DNA of 64,000 bases from Macrostomum hystrix (Eukaryota; Platyhelminthes; Macrostomidae), in NCBI GenBank assembly GCA_950097015.1, contig CATNEN010000038.1:20186001-20250000 (forward strand). The letters run 5' to 3'. A program made the translations under genes and the position numbers. A model generated the notes under the pieces. That model worked only from the letters and a program-made list of their open reading frames with translations, was not told the origin of the DNA and searched no databases. This document shows positions 44,701 to 56,700 of this stretch, piece after piece. Numbering within the stretch: the first letter of the stretch is position 1; each line of letters starts with the position of its first letter.

Positions 44701-47700
44701 CACATGTAGTACAGTACGCACACGGACAAAATTAAATTCGATTTCCTCACGGGAAAATGGAAATAAAATAAAATAATGCTGCCAGAGTCCACACAATCTG
44801 GAAAAAGAGCAACGGTGAGACCGTGCGACGGTATACCTGTCACGCAAGCGAGATCGCACGATGAGGGATCTGGCAACGTCTGTGAGCGACGCACTGGTCC
44901 GGCATGTGGAGGGCGAATCGGAGCCCGCCCCACGGGTGGTGTCAAGTGCGACTAGCAACGTGAGCAACAGAGCCGTCAGCGTTACGGGCCGCAACTACGC
45001 TGCGGTATTTGGTGACTGCAGTTTCACCAACTGCACTTTCACGATCGGACCGCCCCAGGAGCCCCACTGAGCATCTGCATCTGTATTTTGACAATGGACA
45101 GAGGGAGTGCAGCACATGCTGCTGTCAGTTGCGTTACTGTTTCAATTGCGCTAATTGTTTCAAATCGTTTCAATTCGTTTTTGCCTAAAATAAAGTCAAA
45201 AAGGCCAATCTGTTTGGCGTGGCCTGGCGTGGCCATAGACATCCGTCTACCGTTGAACAATCATGATTCATTAATTAATCCATTAATTAATTCATTATTA
45301 ATTGTCCGCATCTAAATCAGTTGGCAAATTCTCGCCTTCTTCTAGCAAATTGCCGCCGGCGTCGATTAAGGCGGGACCAGCATCGCCTTGGATGGGTGGG
45401 GCAATTTCTTCTTGCGCAACGCGCTTCCTCTTGCTCCTCCCTCCGCGAGTAGGTCCGACGGCGGCGTCTACGCTAGCGCGTCGGTCGGCATTTCCCGCTT
45501 GATCCGGCTGTTGAGCCATTGCGAAGCGTCGGGCCTTTACTAGAGCCACCTTGCGTTCGCGGACTTCGGCTGGCCGGTCCTGGAAAAGGGCGTTTTCCCG
45601 GCAGCGTCCAAAGGCGTGCTGAACCTCGGGTAATGTGACTGGCATGCCACTGTTGTTGCAGTAGACCCGCACGAGCCCGAGTTTGGCGCTGTTAGCCGCG
45701 CGAACAACTGCGGCTGTTTCGTTGGATGCCCGGCGACCGCTTGCGGTGGACGTCCGAAATTCATCTGCCGTAAATACGGCGCGCAATACAGTTCGGATTA
45801 AGCTACTTTTGGCCGCCTCCGCTGCTTTCTTAGCCTGCGCGTTATTTGAATTAGAAAGGTCGTCCTTCATTTCTAGAGCTCTCTTTAGTGCTCTTTCTAC
45901 GGCCAGACGGTCCTCAACAGACACGAGCAAATTCTTGAGAGACGCAATGCCGTCAGTAAGAGGTACACCCGATCGAGGTACATTCCGGCTCTCCTGCACA
46001 GTGGTGTCTTGAGACACGAGGACGGCCTCCACTCTGCCTTGAAGCTCCTCCGACTGCCTAGAGCTTAGAGGTTGGCGAATGTAGTATGCCGTGTGCTTTT
46101 TTGAAGGCGGCATGCCGGTCCTTTGTAGCTGTTCAGCCGGCTCATTCTCTCCACCGGTAGCCTCTGCACAGTCGATTTCGACGGCATCAGGATCGACAGA
46201 GGCGCCGAACATTCGGCAAATTTCATGCCCGAAAGCCGTTGTCTGCACCTGCCGCTTTATCATACGACGAACGAGATGAACGGTGGTATTTTTTATTTCC
46301 GCAAATTCGGAGCCACCTCTTTCTCGATGTGCTAGCTCGGCCAGTTCATTCTCGGCGTTCAAGGCGCGCTGCTCAGCTTGCGAAGCGCGACGTTGGAGCT
46401 GCGAGTTCAACGTTCGAAGCTCGTTCATCTCTTGACCTGTGTGTCGGGAGAATAAAGTGTGATTGCAGTGCAAAGTTCATAAGCAAGGAAGATAATGCTA
46501 TCTACGAGATATATTTTAATGAGAACAGAACAGAGTATAGTAAACGAACAGGCAAATTTGCAACCTACGAAGTGCGTCGTGAGTCTCCGTTTGCGCCCGA
46601 ATTTGTTGCAACATGTTGTCGCAGGACGGGCACCTCAACGCCTGTGGAGTCTCCGGTGGTATCTGCGCCAAAGCAGCCCCCGATTTGGCTTCTGCTCTAC
46701 TTGCGTATGGGCCTTTCCAAATGATGGCGGTGTACCGCGCACCACCTGCCTTATTTTTGGCGGTGACGACCAAAACTTGCGAGTTCCGCTTAACATCAGA
46801 GTCGCGAACATGGAGCGCGACGATGTCGCTACCAGATATGGCTCCGTATAGAACGGTGCCTTCTGTATTGGGCTGATATTGGATGCACCAGAACTGGTTA
46901 GCATGCTCGTTGGAGTCGATGGCCCTGTAGTCAGGAGGCAGTGCCTCTGTCACCTGCTTATTTTTACCGCCTTTCTTTGGCTTCGTGGACTTTGCAGCCA
47001 TACAGTTGGACGTCGGGTCTGGAAAAAGAGTGTGTAAATCGACATGTCGATTTATATGTACATTATCTGTACATTAAATGCATTTCTCTGTACATACGTA
47101 GCATGCTCGTGTGCGTAATAAATATGTGCATGCATTTTATACATATGTGCATTTATTGCATAGGAAACGAATTGGCTAGAATTCTAGGTCTAAGTATAGG
47201 CAATATAGGCCGTGCAAATAACTTCATCCTGACGTACGCGTGCGGCTTCACTTTGAAATATATATTCATTTGCTTAGTGTAATTCACGTCGATAACAGGT
47301 CAAGTCATGCATGGTATTATGATTATTACAGAATTGGATTAGAACATGATTACAATATATAGGTTACAGGTGATGCAGAGAAATAATTGGTTATACGATG
47401 GAGGGTCATCGCAAGCCTATATCAGTGCTAGGGGAAAGTACTTTGAGCAGTTGTAATGGTATTTTATATATTTTTACCTCTTGTGTTGGACTGCTTGGCG
47501 ATTGATTCGGCTCTTTCTGTACAGAAATTTGAATAAAATGGAATTTGTTATATAACATTTATACCATATATGTTATATTTTGTATATATGTTGTCGTTTT
47601 CTTGTTCCGGTTAGGGATTTTCTGAGGGATCCTGGTATATACCAGGGTATGTCTAGATAAGACAAGAACAGCTGCTGAACAGCGAGTCACACACGGCGGT

Positions 47701-50700
47701 ATTTAGTGGGCGGAAAAGTGGGTGATTTTTCGCGTGGCCAATCAGCAGTCACCTGGCTGCTAGGCGCCAACGGCAGCAACGGATTGCATGCTTCATCCGC
47801 GTCCACTCGTTTTTTTGGCGTTAGTTGTAGTCCCTGGGTAGCCCATGTGCAGTCTTCGTCAAAGTAAGGGTCGCCTGCAGAGAGCCAGCCTTCGGCTCGC
47901 ATAGCGCGGCTCAAAGGTTCTGCCTTCCGCACGCGGAAGCCGGGATCACCCACTTTGCACCACGGGCGCCGAACAACCTGCACGTACTGCCGTTTAGGAT
48001 ACCCAGAGGTCCTCATTTCTGATACCTCGGTAGTGAGCGTCGCCGCATTGGACGTAAACGTCTGGTTTAGCGGCAGTGCCGCACCGATGTCCTCACGAAG
48101 TCGGGCATTTTCCGCTAGCAGCACCTTCAGGTAGCGTGTGGCCCACTCCAATTGATCCTTGAAGGAATCGTCCCTGACTGCGTACGGCGCCGGGTCCCGG
48201 CCAGTGTCATTGGGTAGTGGCCAGGAAACTTGTAATTGCTTATCTGCACCGTTCGACTGGCGTTGGCGTTGCAAACGCCGCAGCCCAGTATTGTCTCGCA
48301 AAATCGCATTAATTTTACGAACAGTACCGGTCAGTTCATGGGACATTTTAGCGAGCGTGCTTGCGTTGACTGGAATGAGCGTGAATCTAAAGTGCTGCTT
48401 TAGGCCGGCTTGTTAACAACTAGGCTACACAGGCTATACTATTTTCCAAAACCCGACGGATTTGCACGTCTTAGCTATTTTCCCTTACTACCGTGATTGC
48501 TACTTAGTGTTGAGGCCGGAATTCAAATCTGGTCAGCTCTACCAACGTCTTAGATATTTTCAGCCGATTTAGGGTGCTACGCTACCCAGATACAACAATC
48601 AAAGCGATAACTGGAACGAACAGTTAGGGAAAATAATCAATAGAATTACTGAAGACAGGTACAGATAGAAAGAAGGTTTGTCATGACCAATTACATAGAG
48701 AAATGAAATAATTTGTATTATAATACAAATTTGTATTATAATTGTCTTTATAAAGACATGTTATACAGCGCGACATAGAAAGTAAAATACATGCATCAAT
48801 ACACGGCAACAGGCAGTGGCCGACTGCGGACAGGCTGGCATCCGGCGAAGCGGCGTTAATGTGGCGACTGCGAACATGTCAAAAACTTGCTAAGATAAAC
48901 TTGTTATAAATTACGACAGCCTTACAGTACGAGCCCAGAGTAAATGTAATACATCAGCAATGAATTCAGTTCGCCATAAAAAAAGAATTTATGTAATTCG
49001 ATCGGGAAAGTTACCAATTAAGCGTGTGCGTCAGCTCATACCCAGTTGAGGGTGCGGCAGCAGCGCAATATGCGTCTCGGACACGGCACAACATCCGACG
49101 ATTTCGTCCACAGGCACGAGGCTAACTGGCCGGTCATCAGTATCGTCAAATGGGTCACAAAGGAGCCGCCGTACATGAGAAAAGCGACACCCACGTATGT
49201 CCGACTCAAAGAGAACGCCTGACATGGCGTGCAGAGGTTCTATTTCTAAGTTCTGCACAGGCAATCTGAGCAGAGTAGCAACTAGAACTGGCGTCTCGTC
49301 CGCAATCTGATTGGCTGACTCAACGATGTGCCGTACACGGTGAAAATGGAAGGTGCCGTCCTGACTACTCCACGTCCCAACGAAGCAGGATACGCGGCGA
49401 CGGCGGCGCATGTCAGCTTTGAATACCTCAATAAAGAGACCACTGTCGCAAAGCACTGACGTCCAAGATCCTGCTGGAGTTCCTAGACTCCTCTTTGCAA
49501 CAGCGCATCCAAATCGTCGCATAAAGTCACCTCCGTCATTGTGGTGAGGTCGGTAAGTAGCTCCACCTACCAGTCCTTGCGACGCTGCCACCATACGTTC
49601 CACGATGTTCACCAGTTCGACGTCCAGCAGGCGCGTCCCTTTGAGTCTCATTTTTAGCCTATAATGCATTGATTCAAACAGGCCGGAGGACTGTCTTTGC
49701 AACGGTCCGGCCAGGTAGGCATAGTCAACCATGTGTGAGCATACATGATGAGCATTGTATGACTGATGTCGAACAGAGAAGAGAGTTTCCAGTGCCACGT
49801 AGACATACTTAAGCGTTGTTCGAACATGCAGAAGCTCACTTTTGGGTCCCCCTTCTAGGGTCAACCAGAAGAGAGCAGATGAGACGACTTGAAAGAATAG
49901 GTAATGATCGCGATGCGACTCAGCCAGGAAGTCCTCGAGGCACATAGGTAAGTAGGCGACGATCCAGAACTCGAATTCGTGGCCGCGAAACTGTTTCACT
50001 TCTCGCAGCTTCCGTGGTACGCGATTCGCGCTTCTAGGAATCTTTATTTTGGCTACTTGTTGGTCCACATTGGCAATCCGAGCATGCAAGTCAGGGCATG
50101 TGCTATTTGGGTCGGGTTTCTCCCTTCGGACGAGGAATAGCTGATGGAGCAAGGCGCGGCATAAACCTGAACATGCTTGGTGCAGATAGCAAGGTGGACT
50201 TGCCTGAATGTAGTCGAAACCAACAAGTCTGGTCAGAGGAGATAGTCGAACAACACCGAGTATGCACTTAATCTGCCGCGTCGGAGTATGCAGTTCTGGC
50301 TGCTGCAAAGCCAAACGGCCCGTATCCGCTAATGTTCTAAGAGTTGGCTCAACGCAACCCTTTGCCCTGGCTGCATTCAACATAGCAGGAGTGATAGCGG
50401 CGGGAAAGAAGCGCCCGTATCCGCCGGGCTGTTGGCGAGTCTGTATATAACACTTATCGCAGCCGTATACGGCGTTAAAGCGCTTCAGCCCTAACGCATC
50501 GGCGCGTGCGGGAGCATCGAAAATTGTTAGAAGAGGATGCAGTCGCAGTCGGACGGTTTCACCGGCTGTATTGAAAATATCCATTCCAGATACGCGGAGT
50601 GTGTTCAGCTGTTCAATGACGATTGGCAAGAACGAAGCCGGATGAACTTTTGCCTTGCCAGCCCAAAGGCCACACAAAATGACAAACTTCCACTGCTGTC

Positions 50701-53700
50701 GTGGCACAATCTCGGTGATACTCATGTATACCGGACACACCTCAGTGCAGCTCGTCGTGTGAACTGAGAAGCCGTCACTACAAAGTGTGTACGATAGATC
50801 AGCTCGACGTTCTACAGCAATGCTGTGCAAGAAGCGCTGGTACAACATGCTCGTGCCGTAGTAATTCTTCTGTTCATCCAACGACGACACCAACTCAGGC
50901 CAAAATACGGCCTCAAGCAGCCCGGCTTCAATGTGCTTGGCAATCTGCTTAGCTATGTCAAACTGCCAGAAGTGGGCAAGGCACTCTGTCGTCCCACAGT
51001 GAATGCACAAGACATTCCGACCCGGATAGGTACGTAGACATTGAGTACAGACTGAATGGCACATTGTCGAACCGACGACTGATTTATCCTCTAATTCGGC
51101 CGCAAGTTTCGAAAACACGTAATCCGAAGAAGGAAGTGAACAGCCGGGCATCAGTTGCTGCAGTGCGGTGAGAACAGTCTGTCGCTTTGGTGTGGCTAAA
51201 TTTGTCTGCAGGAAAAGCGTCCGCAGAATCTGGACGGCACGTCTCAATGAGACAGCTGGTCCATCAAAAATTGGCGAGTCGATGATGGCGGGTCCTGTGT
51301 AGACATGTGGACGACGTGCAGGAACGCAGGAAGGATCGTCTTCGGACTGCGAATCGCAGCCGCCTGCGGCACTCTCTCGAGGCTGCTCGCTGCCGCCTGC
51401 GTCACTCCATGTAGACTGCTCGTTGTCGCCTGTGTCACTCTCTCGAGGCTGCTCGCTGCCGCCTGCGTCACTCCATGTAGACTGCTCGTTGTCGCCTGTG
51501 TCACTCTCTCGAGGCTGCTCGTTGCTGCCTGCGGCATTGTTACGTTTCTCGAGAAACGCGAGATCTCGCAGTCGCTGCATCCTCTCAGCGCCAGTTAACG
51601 GACGGTTTTTACTCATGCTTTTATCGGTTTCATTGGCGTTAGCGGACCTGTAGCGCCTCATGTACTCGCGCATGTAGTCACGCCTCTTTTCAACATTCGG
51701 CATGATCACTGCTGATGCAGAAGCTGTGGTGGCTGGCATCGCCGACGTTAATTGATGCGACATTTTGGAAATTGACGACTGAAACGTTAATAGCATTTAT
51801 CGTTATTTTCAATAAACTTCAACTATGTGCCTGAGCTGTTCAAACTGATTGCCATCTGTACTCTTTTTTGATACGCCATTATGGATTTGTGCTAAACTAT
51901 TGGGGCGTAAAACTAAAAGCGGTTTAGTAAAGTGTCTACTTTTCGTCTCACCAACTTGGTACCCCATCTAGAGTTTCACTACGGACTGTAGCACATCTGC
52001 TCGTCTACTCGCTCTGTCGTCTCAAACCCAAATGTTTTAACTGTCCGTCGTGCTGCCACAAGATAATTTCTTCTCGATTTAACTTACTGCTACACTTGCT
52101 ACTAATACACTTGCTAAACAACAAAGACTAGTCCTACAGCAGTAGTAACCAAACTAGCAATGCCATCATGAACTGGTAAGAGAATTAAAGCATAAAGACT
52201 GTCGAACATCTTGACCAAAGAATTCGTTTCATTTACACTTATGAATACATCAGCTATGTGGGAACAAAAAACAGCAGAATGTACGCGACTAGACGAGTAC
52301 AAAGATTCATAATTCCAAGATTAATTTCGACATGACGCACATGCCTTTCACTGCCTATCGTAGGTCAGCGTAGCGGCTGCCTTTAGCCTCAACAGTTGCG
52401 AGGATTGATTACCCCTCGTAGGTCAGCTGCGTAGCGGCTGCCTTTAGCCTCAACAGTTGCGAGGATTGATTGCCCCTCGTAGGTCAGCTGTTTAGTAGCT
52501 GCCTTTAGCTCAACAGGTGTGACTCGATCTCATTGCCTCCTTTTGAGTAGCTGTCTTTACTCCCATCAGAATGTCAGTGCCATCAGCGCAACTGCACACG
52601 CTTTAGACAACCCAAAGGAGCATGCACCAGCAGAGCTGGATTAGCGTTGGTCTTAAATAGAGTAGGTTACTTTAGTCACTGGGCCAGTTAGAGCTGAATG
52701 GAACTATGCCGCAGACTCCGTCTAGACACCCAGCTGTGCCGAACGCAATAAGTGTGGCGGTGAATGACAGGTCGGAATAAACTTGACACTATCAGTTCAC
52801 TGCGCGCGCAAGGCACACTAAGCAACCGCGACGAACTACACGCCAATGGGAGTCCAACCTCTCGCACGCAATAGATTTGCAACAGTTCGTTCGAGAACAA
52901 AGCTGTCACCTGTGCGGAGGGTGGGCGCAGCCTCACATTACGAGCGCTACAGTGTTTGCTGATACATAGCACTATGCCTCACGTAGGTCAGCGTAGCGGC
53001 TGCCTTTAGCCTCAACAGTTGCGAGGATTGATTGCCCCTCGTAGGTCAGCTGCGTAGCGGCTGCCTTTAGCCTCAACAGTTGCGAGGATTGATTGCCCCT
53101 CGTAGGTCAGCTGCGTAGCGGCTGCCTTTAGCCTCAACAGTTGCGAGGATTGATTGCCCCTCGTAGGTCAGCTGCGTAGCGGCTGCCTTTAGCCTCAACA
53201 GGTGCGAGGCTGTATTGCCCCTCGCTGATGTATACTCTGTGAGTACTTTATTCCTCAACAGGGCAGGCCTTATTTCCTCTCACCTCAATGAAGCATAGTC
53301 ACTTACAAATTGAAAACTCCCGATCAAAATATGCCTCTGCGTCAAGGAATCCACTTCGCCCAAAAATATTGAATAATCCAGGCGAAATCGTCCGGAACAG
53401 TGCTAGTTTCCGTGTCCTGTTCACCCGGATCAGAGATGGTTTCCATGTGAAGGCCCGGATCATCGCCCGGATCAGGTTTTCCCGGAAATAGGTGTTAATC
53501 TGGGTGAGAAAGACAAGATCTGGGTGCATTTCCCGGAAACTGTGACCCCGGATCAGTGGTGGTTTCCGTGTGAAGTCCCAGATCAATGCCCGGATCAGGT
53601 TTGCCCGGAAGTAGGTGTTAATCTGGGTGAGAAAGACAAGATCTGGGTGCATTTCCCGGAAACTGTGACCCCGGATCAGTGGTGGTTTCCGTGTGAAGCC

Positions 53701-56700
53701 CGGATCTCTGCCCGGATCAGGTTGGCCCGGAAATCAGAAATGTTCCTGGATGTATCCCTGAAACCAAATCTGATCCGGGGTCACAGTTTCCGGGAAATTC
53801 ACCCAGATCTTGTCTTTCTCACCCAGATTAACACCTACTTCCGGGCAAACCTGATCCGGGCATTGATCTGGGACTTCACACGGAAACCACCACTGATCCG
53901 GGGTCACAGTTTCCGGGAAATGCACCCAGATCTTGTCTTTCTCACCCAGATTAACACCTATTTCCGGGCAAACCTGATCCGGGCATTGATCTGGGACTTC
54001 ACACGGAAACCACCACTGATCCGGGGTCACAGTTTCCGGGAAATGCACCCAGATCTTGTCTTTCTCACCCAGATTAACACCTATTTCCGGGAAAACCTGA
54101 TCCGGGCGATGATCCGGGCCTTCACATGGAAACCATCTCTGATCCGGGTGAACTGGACCGGGAAATTGGCACGTATCGAGATTTTTTTGCCCGAATTGAG
54201 TTCTTTTTCCGGGAAATAAAAATCATGTAATTCCCCGGATCATAGTCCCGGAAAAAAGAGGGTGATCCGGGTCAAATTTTCTGATCCGGGCCTTCACCCG
54301 GAAATGTGAGTGTTTCCGAACCCGGATCACTAATTTCCGGGTCAAGTTTCCGGGTGAATTTTTTGACGGGTTACAGACAATCATTATCCCATATCCTCAG
54401 TTTCAGACAGCCATTATCCCATATCCTCAGTTTCAGACAGTCATTATCCCATATCCTCAGTTCCAGACAATCATTATCCCATATCCTCAGTTTCAGACAG
54501 TCATTATCCCATATCCTCAGTTTCAGACAGTCATTATCCCATATCCTCAGTTTCAGACAGTCATTATCCCATATCCTCAGTTTCAGACAGTCATTATCCC
54601 ATATCCTCAGTTTCAGACAACCATTATCCTATATCCTCAGTTCCAGACAGTCATTATCCCATATCCTCAGTTTCAGACAGCCATTATCCTATATCCTCAG
54701 TTTCAGACAGCCATTATCCCATATCCTCAGTTTCAGACAACCATTATCCCATATCCTCAGTTTCAGACAGTCATTATCCCATATCCTCAGTTTCAGACAG
54801 TCATTATCCCATATCCTCAGTTTCAGACAGCCATTATCCCATATCCTCAGTTTCAGACAGTCATTATCCCATATCCTCAGTTTCAGACAGTCATTATCCC
54901 ATATCCTCAGTTTCAGACAATCATTATCCCATATCCTCAGTTTCAGACAGTCATTATCCCATATCCTCAGTTACAGACAATCATTATCCCATATCCTCAG
55001 TTTCAGACAGCCATTATCCCATATCCTCAGTTTCAGACAGTCATTATCCCATATCCTCAGTTCCAGACAATCATTATCCCATATCCTCAGTTTCAGACAG
55101 TCATTATCCCATATCCTCAGTTTCAGACAGTCATTATCCCATATCCTCAGTTTCAGACAGTCATTATCCCATATCCTCAGTTTCAGACAGTCATTATCCC
55201 ATATCCTCAGTTTCAGACAACCATTATCCTATATCCTCAGTTCCAGACAGTCATTATCCCATATCCTCAGTTTCAGACAGCCATTATCCCATATCCTCAG
55301 TTTCAGACAGTCATTATCCCATATCCTCAGTTTCAGACAGTCATTATCCCATATCCTCAGTTTCAGACAATCATTATCCCATATCCTCAGTTTCAGACAG
55401 TCATTATCCTATATCCTCAGTTTCAGACAGTCATTATCCCATATCCTCAGTTTCCGACAGTCATTATCCCATATCCTCAGTTTCAGACAGTCATTATCCC
55501 ATATCCTCAGTTTCAGACAGTCATTATCCCATATCCTCAGTTTCAGACAGTCATTATCCCATATCCTCAGTTTCAGACAGTCATTATTCCATATCCTCAG
55601 TTTCCGACAGTCATTATCCCATATCCTCAGTTCTAGACAGTCATTATCCCATATCCTCAGTTTCAGACAACCATTATCCCATATCCTCAGTTTCAGACAG
55701 TCATTATCCCATATCCTCAGTTTCAGACAGCCATTATCCCATATCCTCAGTTCTAGACAGTCATTATCCCATATCCTCAGTTTCAGACAGTCATTATCCC
55801 ATATCCTCAGTTCCAGACAATCATTATCCCATATCCTCAGTTCTAGACAATCATTATCCCATATCCTCAGTTCTAGACAGTCATTATCCCATATCCTCAG
55901 TTTCAGACAGTCATTATCCTATATCCTCAGTTCTAGACAATCATTATCCTATATCCTCAGTTCTAGACAATCATTATCCCATATCCTCAGTTCTAGACAA
56001 TCATTATTCCATATCCTCAGTTCTAGACAATCATTATCCCATATCCTCAGTTCCAGACAGTCATTATTCCATATCCTCAGTTCCAGACAATCATTATCCC
56101 ATATCCTCAGTTCTAGACAATCATTATCCCATATCCTCAGTTCTAGACAATCATTATTCCATATCCTCAGTTCTAGACAATCATTATCCCATATCCTCAG
56201 TTCCAGACAATCATTATCCCATATCCTCAGTTCCAGACAGTCATTATTCCATATCCTCAGTTTCAGACAGTCATTATCCCATATCCTCAGTTACAGACAG
56301 TCATTATCCCATATCCTTTAGTCCAAAAGTACCCAGATCAGAACTACAAAAATACCCAGTTCCTCTGCTTAAAAAGGCTCATATAAAATTCTCGTTTATC
56401 TGCCTTCTTTACCCGAAATCCCATCTTTTTTTAATGCATGTAATGCTTTCAGGAGTCAACTAATTATTGACACTGTATTCTACTTGCTACAGGTGTATCG
56501 AGATCTAGACTATAGGCGCAACTGGGACTCGTACGTCAACGAGCTGAAGGTGCTGCTTCAGGAGGGCGACGATCGTGAAGTAGTCTATTGGCACGTGAAT
56601 TTTCCCTGGCCAATGTCGCACAGAGACTACGTCTATCAGCGCCAACTGAAGATATTGCAAACCGCGGCAGGAAATCAGGCCTGGATTGTCCTAGCTAAGG

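Larger units (their letters stand above)
43188..54370 (-). mobile_element. Complete 11.2-kb CMC/EnSpm-like DNA transposon
   Basis: An 11,183-bp element inserted inside the PCTP intron-1 minisatellite. Its 39-bp terminal inverted repeats start CCCGTCAAAAAATTC (two mismatches), and the dinucleotide TT is duplicated at the insertion (43186-43187 and 54371-54372); the array unit CTCAGTTACAGAC is restored if the element and one TT are removed. Three intact minus-strand genes lie within: transposase 51763-49031, an unknown gene 48346-47687 and a spliced BEN-like gene 47001-45298. Subterminal DNA is dense in CCGGATC/CCCGGA motifs, with an 11-unit hairpin array at the left and a palindrome plus 61-bp repeats at the right. 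The transposase resembles animal CMC/EnSpm (Tnp2-like) enzymes, but the ends are not the CACTA type. Confidence 0.94.

Noticed and set aside
45683-46724. Plus-strand frames opposite the BEN-like gene
   Set aside because: They are antisense shadows of the minus-strand exons, whose splice phase and acceptor support the minus reading.
52688-52972. 94-codon frame between the 61-bp repeat clusters
   Set aside because: It ends in spacer without an acceptor, unlike the element's other genes, and no family or domain is recognisable.
54306-56321. 671-codon open frame of repeated FRQSLSHILS
   Set aside because: It is a 30-bp minisatellite whose period is a multiple of three and whose unit lacks stops in that frame. 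It lies inside PCTP intron 1 with no coding signature.
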